A stretch of DNA of 64,000 nucleotides from an uncultured Collinsella sp. Its GTDB lineage: Bacteria; Actinomycetota; Coriobacteriia; Coriobacteriales; Coriobacteriaceae. Location: NCBI GenBank assembly GCA_934621885.1, contig CAKTUH010000003.1:1-64000 (forward strand). The letters run 5' to 3'. Under the pieces are notes generated by a model, which made no database searches, was not told where the DNA came from, and worked only from the letters and a program-made list of their open reading frames with translations. Positions 40,600 to 49,167 of this stretch are shown piece after piece; the first letter of the stretch is position 1, and the number at the start of each line of letters is the position of its first letter. The translations under genes and the position numbers were made by a program.

Positions 40600-41292
40600 A
40601 TGGTGCTCAAAATCGTTAAAATCGTCTGGCCGGTGATGCTTACCTATGTTGCGATAGGCGCGCCGTGCGGAATGATCATGGGGCAGACGGGAATGGAGCC
40701 CTGGATGGTCTTTGCTCTGAGCAGCACGTTTGTGACGGGCAGCGGCCAGTTTATGATCTGCAATCTTTGGCTGGCGGGCGTACCGGCACCTTCGATTATC
40801 GCGAGCGTCGCCGCCATCTCCTCGCGCTTTGCACTTTATTCGGCATCGATCGCACCCCATCTGGCGGGCGCCTCGAAGCGTCAGACGCTGGCTGTTGCCG
40901 CGACGCTCACCGAGGAGGCATACGGCATCTCGCTTGCCAAGCTGGTTGAGGGGGAGGATTGGGACCCGCGCGAATCCTTCGTGCTCAATGTGATCCTCAT
41001 CGCGACATGGGGCGCTTCGTGCACGATGGGTGCCATCGTCGGTGCCGTTGTCGATGTTCCCACCGCTATTGCGAGTTTCGTCTGCACGTCGCTCTTTATC
41101 TGTCTACTCTTTTCGCAGCGGCTGTCGCGCGGCAACGTTGTCGCGGCTGTTTCGGGCGCGGTGTCCGTCGCCGTATGCAAGTTCTTGGGCCTCACGAATA
41201 TTGCCGTGCCGGCAAGCGTCGTGGTCGGCATTGCCATTGCGCTGGCGTGCGATGCTGTATTTGACGGAAGAGGTGCCCGCGATGCCCGTTAA
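40600..41292 (+). CDS. azlC: AzlC-family branched-chain amino acid exporter, large subunit
   Basis: 230 residues with several hydrophobic segments (VWPVMLTYVAIGAPCGMIMGQTG, FALSSTFVTGSGQFMICNLWLAG, NVILIATWGASCTMGAIVGAVV, VVGIAIALACDAVF). AzlC with the small partner AzlD exports branched-chain amino acids or related compounds. The start MVLKIVKIVW follows GAGGAACG; an ATG at 40564 lacks one. The next gene starts inside the last codons of this one (11-base overlap), which confirms the AzlC/AzlD pair. Confidence 0.9.
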   Translation: MVLKIVKIVWPVMLTYVAIGAPCGMIMGQTGMEPWMVFALSSTFVTGSGQFMICNLWLAGVPAPSIIASVAAISSRFALYSASIAPHLAGASKRQTLAVAATLTEEAYGISLAKLVEGEDWDPRESFVLNVILIATWGASCTMGAIVGAVVDVPTAIASFVCTSLFICLLFSQRLSRGNVVAAVSGAVSVAVCKFLGLTNIAVPASVVVGIAIALACDAVFDGRGARDAR

Positions 41293-41605
41293 CGAGTTCT
41301 TGGTTCTGTGGCTGTCGTCGTGGGCTGCTATCGCGTTCTTTCGCATCGCGCCGGCGTTTGCCTTGCGCGGGAGAACGCTGTCGCCCCGCATTACCGAGGC
41401 CCTGGGTTATATCCCGCCCGCTGCCTTTGCCGCGCTGGTCGCCAACGACTTGGTGAGCCCCGGCGCGTTCGACGCGGGACTCTGGCCTGCCTTGGTTCCC
41501 TGGATTGCGGCCGCCGGCGTCGTGGCGGTGGCAATTAAGACAAAGTCGATGTTGTGGTGCTGCGTCTCGGGCATCGTGCTCTATATCGTCTTGAGCCTCA
41601 TATAA
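41282..41605 (+). CDS. azlD: AzlD-family small membrane subunit
   Basis: 107 residues. Four hydrophobic segments and the AzlD block SWAAIAFFRIAPAFALRGRTLSPRITEALGYIPPAAFAALVANDL, where LGYIPPAAFAAL is the family marker. It is the obligate partner of AzlC. The ATG overlaps the azlC stop codon by 11 bases and has GGAAGAGG 8 bases upstream. No clear terminator follows; the next gene starts 140 bases later. Confidence 0.9.
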   Translation: MPVNEFLVLWLSSWAAIAFFRIAPAFALRGRTLSPRITEALGYIPPAAFAALVANDLVSPGAFDAGLWPALVPWIAAAGVVAVAIKTKSMLWCCVSGIVLYIVLSLI

Positions 41606-41747
41606 GAGCGGGGCACGTTTGGCGTTCCGGCCCAACGAATTGAATTTCTCACCGAGCCGGTCTGCTTCTTCTGGTACCATGTTCAGACTTTACTGTAGCA
41701 AAGTGTGACGTGGGCTTTTGTGCCTCGTCAACGGAAATGGGGGTTTC

Positions 41748-42770
41748 ATGGCACAGGAAGCAATCGCCAACGAGCAAAAGAAATTCAAGGTACCGCGTAT
41801 CCCGGGCGACATCATGATCTATCCCATGATCGTTGGCCTTTTGCTCAACACTTTCTGTCCGCAGGTCTTTGAGATCGGCGGCTTCTTTACGGCTGCCTGC
41901 CGCGGTGGCTCCAATACCATCGTCGCTGCGATCCTGCTCTTCGTGGGCGCCGGCATTAGCTTTAAGTCCACGCCGGGCGCCATCAAGACCGGTATCGTCG
42001 TGCTGGTCCCTAAGCTTGTGGTGGCAGCCGCGTTGGGCCTGGGCGTCGCGTATTTCTTTAACGACAACTTCCTGGGCCTGAGCTCCGTGTCCATCATCGG
42101 CGGCATCACGTTTTGCAACATGGCGCTCTATACGGGCATCATGGGCGAGTTCGGCGATGAGTCCGAGCAGGGCGCCGTCGGTATCCTGTTCTTTACGGCC
42201 GGCCCCGCCGTCACCATGATCATCCTCGGTGTCTCGGGCCTCGCCAACATCCCCGTCGGCACCATCATCGGATCTATCCTGCCGCTTGTTATCGGTATGG
42301 TTCTGGGCAACTTGTTCCCGTTTATCAAGAACCTGCTGGTCCCCGGTGCCAATCCCGCGATCGCTGTCATCGGTTTTCAGCTCGGTGCGTCCATGAGCCT
42401 TTCGAGCTTTATCACCGGCGGCATCTCGGGCATCCTGCTGGGCCTCATCACGCTCTTTATCGTCGGTCCCATTACCTTTGCCTTCGAGCGCCTGTGCGGC
42501 GGCAACGGTAAGGCGGCTGTGGCATGCTCCACCATTGCCGGCACGGCTATGACCACGCCGGTCGCCCTCGCCGAGGTCGCCCCGCGCTATGCCGAGCTTG
42601 CGCCCACCGCGTATGCGCAGATCGCCACCGCCGTCATCATCACGGCAATCATGGCCCCGATTCTGACCGGCTGGGTCGATAAGAAGTTCTGCCACGGCAA
42701 AGAGGATCTGTCGCCCGCCGGTGTCGAGGCCATCGAGGAGGCTGTCGCAACCGATATCGCCGGTGAGTAA
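41748..42770 (+). CDS. kdgT: 2-keto-3-deoxygluconate permease (KdgT family)
   Basis: 340 residues, about ten membrane segments. Family blocks: IPGDIMIYPMIVGLLLNTFCPQVFEIGGFFTA near the N-terminus, FVGAGISFKSTPGAIKTG, ITFCNMALYTGIMGEFGDESEQGA and STIAGTAMTTPVALAEVAP. KdgT imports 2-keto-3-deoxygluconate (from pectin or alginate breakdown) with protons. The start MAQEAIANEQ is preceded by GGGGG; an upstream in-frame ATG is less likely. It stands alone; no KDG kinase or aldolase gene is in the window, so the substrate rests on the family. Confidence 0.9.
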   Translation: MAQEAIANEQKKFKVPRIPGDIMIYPMIVGLLLNTFCPQVFEIGGFFTAACRGGSNTIVAAILLFVGAGISFKSTPGAIKTGIVVLVPKLVVAAALGLGVAYFFNDNFLGLSSVSIIGGITFCNMALYTGIMGEFGDESEQGAVGILFFTAGPAVTMIILGVSGLANIPVGTIIGSILPLVIGMVLGNLFPFIKNLLVPGANPAIAVIGFQLGASMSLSSFITGGISGILLGLITLFIVGPITFAFERLCGGNGKAAVACSTIAGTAMTTPVALAEVAPRYAELAPTAYAQIATAVIITAIMAPILTGWVDKKFCHGKEDLSPAGVEAIEEAVATDIAGE

Positions 42771-42815
42771 CGGCCGTTGCCGATAATAGATTCCGGCGTG
42801 CAATTCGCGCCGTTC

Positions 42816-42890
42816 GAGCGTCCGAACGAAAGCTATCTTGCAGTAACGTTCGGGCGCTCTGCTATTATTCCCATTACCCCTGCGGAGTAG
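42816..42890 (+). terminator. Hairpins after kdgT
   Basis: gagcgtccgaacg (42816-42828) pairs with cgttcgggcgctc (42847-42859) with one mismatch, and a second small stem (cccctgcggagtagggg) follows at about 42877-42893. They separate kdgT from the GGDEF gene. Confidence 0.55.
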
Positions 42891-42958
42891 GGGGTGTTTG
42901 TTGCCCAGACACGATTCGGGCGATTCTGACCACTTGGATATTGAAGGGATGGCGTCTA

Positions 42959-44101
42959 GTGGTTAAGGCACTCAAGATCGAGATATTCCTGCTGTGCATG
43001 ATTGTTCTTATCGGGCTTGCCGCACGAAGCCGCCGCTCCTTGTTCTCGAGCACCCAGCAACTTTTGTTTAGCATGCTGGGCTATACGTCTGCTGCCTACA
43101 TTTTCTTCGATATGATCTGGACGCTCTCGGACGGCGTGAGCACTCCTGTAGGCATCACGGCCAACTGGATTTCCAACGCGGTTTCGTTTTCGCTGTTCGC
43201 CATCGCGTGCCTCATTTGGTTTTTCTATTCCGAGACGATGCAGGGCTCACGGCTCCTGACCACGCCCTACAGGGTGGTACTTTTAACGTTGCCAACCGCA
43301 TTGGTGGTCGTGCTGGCATTTACCAGCTACTGGACGCACACTATGTTCTATATCGATGCGCAGGGCGTATATCGTCGCGGAGCGCTTTATATGATTCAGC
43401 CTATCGTGAGCTACTGCTACGTCATATATACGTCCTTGCATGCCTTTATTCAGGCTCGAAAAGTCGAAAGCCTGCAAAAGAAGGCCATTTATCGCACCCT
43501 CGCCTTTTTTGCGGTTCCCGCTCTGGTGGGCGGTACCTTCCAGATTTTGTTTTCGGTACCGGGCCTTTGCGTCGGTATAACGCTGAGCATCCTGCTGCTC
43601 TACATCATCTACCAGGAGCAGCTGATCTCGACCGACCCGTTGACTGGCCTTAACAATCGCAACCGTTTTGAGACCTATATGCTGTCGCTGTTCTCAAATG
43701 TGGATCAGGCCGAAGATGTGTATCTGCTTATGATGGACGCCGACGGCTTTAAGCAGATTAACGATCGCTATGGACATGTGGAGGGTGACCATGCCCTCCA
43801 GGTCGTATCTGCTACGCTCAAAGAGGTCTGCTCGGCGTCTGGTGGCTTTATCGCACGTTATGGCGGCGATGAGTTCGTGGTGCTTCAAAAGGCAGCAGCG
43901 GAGCAGGACATCATAGACCTGTGTTCGGCGATTAACGACGAGCTCGCTCGTGCCGAGGTGCCGTATGCATTGCGGATGTCCATCGGTTACGCGCGGGTCG
44001 GCGATAGTGTTGATACCTGGCAAGACTTACTTCGCGCTGCCGATGCGGAGCTCTACCGCGTCAAGGCCGAGAAAAAGAAAGCCGGCGTCCAGATACGCTA
44101 G
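42959..44101 (+). CDS. Membrane-bound GGDEF diguanylate cyclase
   Basis: 380 residues. Six to seven hydrophobic segments occupy residues 1-215; the C-terminal domain (about 220-380) is GGDEF: DPLTGLNNRNRFETYM, LLMMDADGFKQINDRYGHVEGDHAL (Mg-binding Asp) and ARYGGDEFVVLQ with the full active-site loop GGDEF. No RxxD inhibitory site is seen immediately upstream. It would make cyclic di-GMP at the membrane. The GTG start at 42959 is chosen because GAAGGGA lies upstream; a TTG at 42941 is possible. No EAL domain or c-di-GMP target is in the window. A terminator follows. Confidence 0.9.
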   Translation: MVKALKIEIFLLCMIVLIGLAARSRRSLFSSTQQLLFSMLGYTSAAYIFFDMIWTLSDGVSTPVGITANWISNAVSFSLFAIACLIWFFYSETMQGSRLLTTPYRVVLLTLPTALVVVLAFTSYWTHTMFYIDAQGVYRRGALYMIQPIVSYCYVIYTSLHAFIQARKVESLQKKAIYRTLAFFAVPALVGGTFQILFSVPGLCVGITLSILLLYIIYQEQLISTDPLTGLNNRNRFETYMLSLFSNVDQAEDVYLLMMDADGFKQINDRYGHVEGDHALQVVSATLKEVCSASGGFIARYGGDEFVVLQKAAAEQDIIDLCSAINDELARAEVPYALRMSIGYARVGDSVDTWQDLLRAADAELYRVKAEKKKAGVQIR

Positions 44102-44106
44102 AAAAA

Positions 44107-44137
44107 AGGGGCGCACGCTGGCGTGCGGGCGCCCCTC
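44107..44137 (+). terminator. Terminator after the GGDEF gene
   Basis: aggggcgc pairs with gcgcccct around acgctggcgtgcgg, just after the stop codon. There is an A run upstream; a T run is missing, so it is also plausible for the opposite direction. Confidence 0.6.
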
Positions 44138-44202
44138 AGCTCATCGATGTGCCCCATTAAACTAAAGTATGTGAATCTCCTCTGCTAAATAAGGGCAGTT
44201 CG

Positions 44203-45138
44203 TTAGGCCTTTTTGGGTTTGTTGACGATGATGATGCCGCCGCAGACCAACAGCAGGGCAACGATGACGGTAACGGGGCTCGTGCCAGCGCCCTCGCCGA
44301 GCAGCAGCGCGCTCAGCAGCACACCAAAGACGGGGTTCATAAACCCAAAGACCGAGACGCGGCTGACGGGGTTGACGGCAAGCAGGCGCGACCACAGCGA
44401 GTAGGCGACCGCGGAGATAAGCGCCATGTAGATGATGAGCGCGATGGCGGGGGCAATCGCCGTGGGGGAGAGCGTGCCACCCATCAAAAAGCCGATGGCG
44501 GTGAGGACCAGGCCGCCGACCAAAAACTGCCACCCGGCAAGCAAGACGCCGTCGTGCTCGCGCGAGAAGATGCCGATCAGGCAGGTCGAAAGGGCACCCG
44601 CGACGGTGGAGGCCAGGATAAAGCCCTCGCCGTCGAGCGTAAAGCCAAAGGTGCCATCCGCGCCCGAAAGGTTGACGAGCGCGACACCGGCAAAGCCCAG
44701 TACGCAGCCGAGCACCTTGTCCGCATCGAGCTTTTCGGTGCGAAACGCCAAGGCGGCAAAGAGGATTGCGAGGAAGTTGGCGCTGGCCTCGATGATGGAG
44801 CTCGACATGGCGCTGGCGCGCGAGAGTCCCAGGTAGAAAAAGAAGTACTGCCCGATAGTCTGGAAGAGCGACAACGTGAGGATGGACTTGATATCGCGCG
44901 CTTGCGGAACGAGCGGACGGCGCTGGGCCACGCTCATGCCGACAATGACCAGCATGCCGGCAAGGGTGAAGCGCAGACCCGCGAAGAGCAGCTGCGAGGC
45001 GCTGTCGTGCGCGGGAATGCCAAAGAGCGCGTAGCCGATCTTGATGCAGGGAAAAGCCGACCCCCAGAGCGCGCAGCAGACGAGGCAGCCCAGGATGAGT
45101 CCGGGCAGGGTGGCGAGATACGGCTTGCGGCTTTCCAT
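44203..45138 (-). CDS. EamA/DMT-family transporter
   Basis: 311 residues, ten membrane segments in two EamA repeats (first from LGCLVCCALWGSAFPCIKIGY, second from FILASTVAGALSTCLIGIFS) ending in a basic tail (VNKPKKA). Such drug/metabolite transporters export amino acids, nucleobases or similar metabolites. AGGAAGGACATC precedes the ATG. It is separated by a terminator from purL upstream on the same strand. The substrate is not predictable. Confidence 0.9.
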   Translation of the reverse strand: MESRKPYLATLPGLILGCLVCCALWGSAFPCIKIGYALFGIPAHDSASQLLFAGLRFTLAGMLVIVGMSVAQRRPLVPQARDIKSILTLSLFQTIGQYFFFYLGLSRASAMSSSIIEASANFLAILFAALAFRTEKLDADKVLGCVLGFAGVALVNLSGADGTFGFTLDGEGFILASTVAGALSTCLIGIFSREHDGVLLAGWQFLVGGLVLTAIGFLMGGTLSPTAIAPAIALIIYMALISAVAYSLWSRLLAVNPVSRVSVFGFMNPVFGVLLSALLLGEGAGTSPVTVIVALLLVCGGIIIVNKPKKA

Positions 45139-45165
45139 GATGTCCTTCCTGTATGCGCGAAGCAA

Positions 45166-45201
45166 AAAAGAACCCGCCACCGGGCGTGCCGGTGGCGGGT
45201 G
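45166..45201 (-). terminator. Strong intrinsic terminator of purL
   Basis: On the minus strand, acccgccaccgg pairs with ccggtggcgggt and is followed by TTCTTTTTT. It lies about 36 bases after the purL stop codon and just upstream of the EamA gene. Confidence 0.9.
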
Positions 45202-45236
45202 TTGTTACCCGAGGGGATTGTACCCGATGGGACGCA

Positions 45237-48200
45237 TTAGGCGAAGTAGGCTACGCCGCTCTCAAAGATCGGCATGAACTTATCGCCGGGGACATGCTCG
45301 GGCACGTTGCGGTACAGGTTGTCGCCGCGACGCTCGGCGTGGCCCATCTTGCCCAGGACACGGCCGTCGGGGCTCGTGATGCCCTCGATGGCCAGTGCGG
45401 AGCCGTTGGGGTTGACGGAAAGATCCATGCTGGGCTTGCCGTCCTCGCCCACGTACTGCGTGGCGACCTGGCCGTTGGCGATGAGCTGGGCGAGCACCTC
45501 GTCGTTGGCGACAAAGCGGCCCTCGCCGTGGCTGATGGCAACGGTGTAGGGGTCGTCCAGGCTGCACTGCGACAGCCACGGGGACAGGTTGGACGAGATA
45601 CGGGTGCGCACCAGGCGGCTCTGATGGCGGCCGATGGTGTTAAAGGTCAGCGTAGGTGCATCCGGCGTGGCGTCGACGATGTCACCGTATGGCACCAGGC
45701 CGAGCTTGACCAGGGCCTGGAAGCCGTTGCAGATGCCCAGCATCAGACCATCGCGGGCCTTGAGCAGGTCGCGGACGGCCTCGGTGACCTCGGGGGCGCG
45801 GAAGAACGCCGTGATGAACTTGGCGGAGCCGTCGGGCTCGTCGCCGCCCGAGAAGCCGCCGGGGATCATGACGATCTGGCTTTGGCGGATGCGGCGGGCA
45901 AGCTCATGGGTGCTCTCGGCGACGGCCTCGGGCGTGAGGTTGTTGATCACGAAGGTGTCGGCCTCGGCACCGGCGGCGCGGAAGGCGCGGGCGCTGTCGT
46001 ACTCGCAGTTGTTGCCGGGGAACACGGGGATGACCACGCGCGGGCGGGCGATCTTTGCGCCACCGTACACATGGATATCCTTGGCGCGGTAGTCGATGGT
46101 CTCGACCTCGGCGGTCTCGCCGGCGCTGCGGTAGGCAAAGACGCCCTCGATGCCGCTCTCCCAGGTCTCCTGGAGCTCGGAGAGCTCGATGATTTCGGAG
46201 CCGGTGTCGATGACATAGCCCTCGACGGTGGTGCCGAGGGGCTCGACGACAATGCCGTCGGCGACCTCGGGCAGCTCGGCGTCCTCGGCGAGCTCGACGA
46301 TAAAGCTGCCGTAGAGCGGGGTGAAGAGGCTCTCCACGTCCACATCCTCGGCAAGCTCGATACCGATCTGGTTACCGACGCACATCTTAAAGAGGCTCTC
46401 GGCGCCGCAGCCGTAGCCGGGCGTGGAGATGGCCAGCGCGTCGCCGGTGGCGGTGAGCGCCTCGACGGCATCGAACGCTGCGAGCAGCTGCTGGGCGTCG
46501 GGGCGGTAGTCCTCGCCGTAGGTGGCAGGGGCGATGCGGACGACGCGGTGCGTCAGGCCCTTGAACTCGGGGGAGACGGCGCGGGCCGCCTTGCCCACGG
46601 CCACGGCGAAGCTGATCAGAGTCGGCGGAACGTTGAGCTCGCCGGCCTCGTCCTCAAACGAGCCGCTCATGGAATCCTTGCCGCCGATGGCGCCGGCGCC
46701 CAGGTCGACCTGGGCCATGAGGGCGCCGAGTACTGCTGCCATGGGCTTGCCCCAGCGCTCGGCCTCGGTGCGCAGGCGCTCGAAGTACTCCTGGAAGGAG
46801 AGGTAGGCGCGCTTGTGCTCAAAGCCGGCAGCCACGAGCTTGGCGATGGACTCGACCACGGACAGGTAGGCGCCAGCAAACTGGTCGGCCTCCATCAGGT
46901 AGGGGTTGAAGCCCCATGCCATGGCGCTCGCCGTGGTGGTCTCGCCGTCCACGGGGAACTTGGCGACCATGGCCGAGCTCGGGGTGAGCTGCGTCTTGCC
47001 GCCAAAGGGCATGAGCACGGTCGCGGCGCCGATGGTGGAGTCGAAGCGCTCGGAAAGGCCCTTGTTGGAGGCGACGTTGAGGTCGGTGACGAGCGAGGTC
47101 ATGCGCTCGGCAAGCGTGGTGCCGGCCCAGCTGGGCTGCCACACGCTGCGGGCGCACACGTGGGCGACCTGGTGCTTGGGCGCACCGTTGGAGTTGAGGA
47201 ACTCGCGGGACAGGTCGACGATGGCGACACCGTTCCAAGCCATGCGCATACGCGGCTCGGCGGTAACCTCGGCGATAACGGTCGCCTCGAGGTTCTCCTC
47301 GGCGGCGTAGCCCATGAACTCCTCGACGTCACCGTCGGCGACGGCGCAGGCCATGCGCTCCTGGGACTCGGAGATTGCGAGCTCGGTGCCGTCCAGGCCG
47401 TCGTACTTCTTGGTCACGGTGTCCAGGTCGACATACAGGCCGTCGGCAAGCTCGCCCACGGCGACCGAGACGCCGCCGGCGCCAAAGTCGTTGCAGCGCT
47501 TGATCAGGCGGCAGGCATCGCCGCGGCGGAACAGACGCTGCAGCTTGCGCTCGACCGGGGCGTTGCCCTTCTGGACCTCGGCGCCCGAGGTCTCGATGGA
47601 CTCGGTGTTCTGGGTCTTGGAGGAACCGGTGGCACCGCCGATGCCGTCACGGCCGGTACGGCCGCCCAGAAGGATGATCTTGTCGGTGGGGGCGGGGCAC
47701 TCGCGGCGCACGTGGTTGGCCGGGGTGGCGCCCACGACGGCGCCGACCTCCATGCGCTTGGCCACGTAGCCGGGGTGATAGAGCTCGTTGACCTGGCCGG
47801 TGGCAAGGCCGATCTGGTTGCCGTAGCTGGAGTAGCCGGCGGCAGCGGTGGTCACGAGCTTGCGCTGCGGCAGCTTGCCCTCGAGCGTCTCGGACACGGG
47901 GACGGTGGGGTCGCCGGCGCCGGTGACACGCATGGCCTGGTACACGTAGCTGCGGCCCGAGAGCGGGTCGCGGATGGCGCCGCCCACGCAGGTGGCGGCA
48001 CCGCCGAAGGGCTCGATCTCGGTCGGGTGGTTGTGGGTCTCGTTCTTAAACAGGAACAGCCAGTCCTGCTCCTCGCCGTCGACATCGACCTTTACCTTGA
48101 CGGTGCAGGCGTTGATCTCCTCGGACTCGTCGACATCGGTCATGACGCCGGTCTTCTTAAGGTACTTGGCGCCGATGGTGCCCATGTCCATAAGGCAGAC

Positions 48201-48983
48201 GGGCTTGGCGTCGCGACCGAGCTCGTGGCGCATCTCCATATAGCGGTCGAAGGCCTGCTGCACCACGGCGTCGTCGATCGTCACGTCGTCCAGGACGGTG
48301 CCGAAGGTGGTGTGGCGGCAGTGGTCGGACCAGTAGGTGTCGATCACGCGGATCTCGGTGATGGTGGGGTCGCGATTCTCATCGCGGAAGTACTGCTGGC
48401 AGAAGGCGATGTCCGCCTCGTCCATGGCAAGGCCGCGCTCGGCGATAAAGGCGGCAAGGCCGGCCTCGTCGAGCTCGCGGAAGCCGTCGAGCACCTCGAC
48501 GGGCTGGGGCTCGGGGGTCTCCATGTGCAGCGTCTCGGGCAGGTCGAGCGAGGCGATGCGCGCCTCGACGGGGTTCACCACGTAGTGCTTGATGGCCTCG
48601 ATGGCGGCTTCGTCCAGAGCGCCCGAGATCATATAGACCTTGGCGGAGCGCACGGCGGGGCGCTCGCCCTGGCTGATTAGTTGCACGCACTCGCTGGCGG
48701 AGTCGGCGCGCTGGTCAAACTGGCCAGGCAGGAATTCGACGGCAAAGACGGCGCCATCGCTTGCAGGGAGCTCGTCGTAGGTCACATCGACCTGGGGCTC
48801 GCTAAAGACGGTCGGCACGCAGGAGCGGAAAAGCTCTTCGTCGATGCCCTCGACGTCGTAGCGGTTGATGATCCTCAGGGCCTCGATGCCCTTGATGCCG
48901 AGAATCTCGGTCAGCTCGCCCTTGAGCTGCTGAGCCTCGACGTCGAACCCGGGTTTCTTCTCCACGTAGATACGAGAGACCAT
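45237..48983 (-). CDS. purL: Phosphoribosylformylglycinamidine synthase, single-chain type
   Basis: 1248 residues: the large one-chain FGAM synthase that amidates formylglycinamide ribonucleotide in step 4 of purine synthesis. The N-terminal PurS-like part is followed by two AIRS-type ATP-binding/catalytic repeats (FLFKNETHNHPTEIEPFGGAATCVGGAIRDPLSGR; KDSMSGSFEDE) and a C-terminal class I glutaminase (PVFPGNNCEYDSARAFRAAGAEA, nucleophile Cys in MLGICNGFQALVKLGLVPYG, and HGEGRF). The start MVSRIYVEKK is chosen for its AGGAA and family fit. This chain form is usual in Clostridia and gamma-proteobacteria and occurs in Coriobacteria. No other pur gene is nearby. A strong terminator follows. Confidence 0.96.
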   Translation of the reverse strand: MVSRIYVEKKPGFDVEAQQLKGELTEILGIKGIEALRIINRYDVEGIDEELFRSCVPTVFSEPQVDVTYDELPASDGAVFAVEFLPGQFDQRADSASECVQLISQGERPAVRSAKVYMISGALDEAAIEAIKHYVVNPVEARIASLDLPETLHMETPEPQPVEVLDGFRELDEAGLAAFIAERGLAMDEADIAFCQQYFRDENRDPTITEIRVIDTYWSDHCRHTTFGTVLDDVTIDDAVVQQAFDRYMEMRHELGRDAKPVCLMDMGTIGAKYLKKTGVMTDVDESEEINACTVKVKVDVDGEEQDWLFLFKNETHNHPTEIEPFGGAATCVGGAIRDPLSGRSYVYQAMRVTGAGDPTVPVSETLEGKLPQRKLVTTAAAGYSSYGNQIGLATGQVNELYHPGYVAKRMEVGAVVGATPANHVRRECPAPTDKIILLGGRTGRDGIGGATGSSKTQNTESIETSGAEVQKGNAPVERKLQRLFRRGDACRLIKRCNDFGAGGVSVAVGELADGLYVDLDTVTKKYDGLDGTELAISESQERMACAVADGDVEEFMGYAAEENLEATVIAEVTAEPRMRMAWNGVAIVDLSREFLNSNGAPKHQVAHVCARSVWQPSWAGTTLAERMTSLVTDLNVASNKGLSERFDSTIGAATVLMPFGGKTQLTPSSAMVAKFPVDGETTTASAMAWGFNPYLMEADQFAGAYLSVVESIAKLVAAGFEHKRAYLSFQEYFERLRTEAERWGKPMAAVLGALMAQVDLGAGAIGGKDSMSGSFEDEAGELNVPPTLISFAVAVGKAARAVSPEFKGLTHRVVRIAPATYGEDYRPDAQQLLAAFDAVEALTATGDALAISTPGYGCGAESLFKMCVGNQIGIELAEDVDVESLFTPLYGSFIVELAEDAELPEVADGIVVEPLGTTVEGYVIDTGSEIIELSELQETWESGIEGVFAYRSAGETAEVETIDYRAKDIHVYGGAKIARPRVVIPVFPGNNCEYDSARAFRAAGAEADTFVINNLTPEAVAESTHELARRIRQSQIVMIPGGFSGGDEPDGSAKFITAFFRAPEVTEAVRDLLKARDGLMLGICNGFQALVKLGLVPYGDIVDATPDAPTLTFNTIGRHQSRLVRTRISSNLSPWLSQCSLDDPYTVAISHGEGRFVANDEVLAQLIANGQVATQYVGEDGKPSMDLSVNPNGSALAIEGITSPDGRVLGKMGHAERRGDNLYRNVPEHVPGDKFMPIFESGVAYFA

Positions 48984-49167
48984 TGGTTCCTGCCTTCCTG
49001 ATCGGTTGGGCGTACGGTACGGTATGCGGCAGCGGTCGGTTTGCGGGGCAAGCCTCGCGGTCGCCTTGAGCCACATGTTTGTAAACCTCACTATGATACG
49101 ACAGCTCGCGGCGCGTTGAGGACGGCGAGGGTGCTACAGTGAAGCGCAAACAAGAGAAAGGCATCAC

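Noticed and set aside
45153..48680. Very long open frame (about 1175 codons) opposite purL.
   Set aside because: It is the mirror frame of a GC-rich gene: its residues are mainly Gly, Ala, Val, Leu, Asp and His from codon-position bias, and the other strand encodes a clear full-length PurL.
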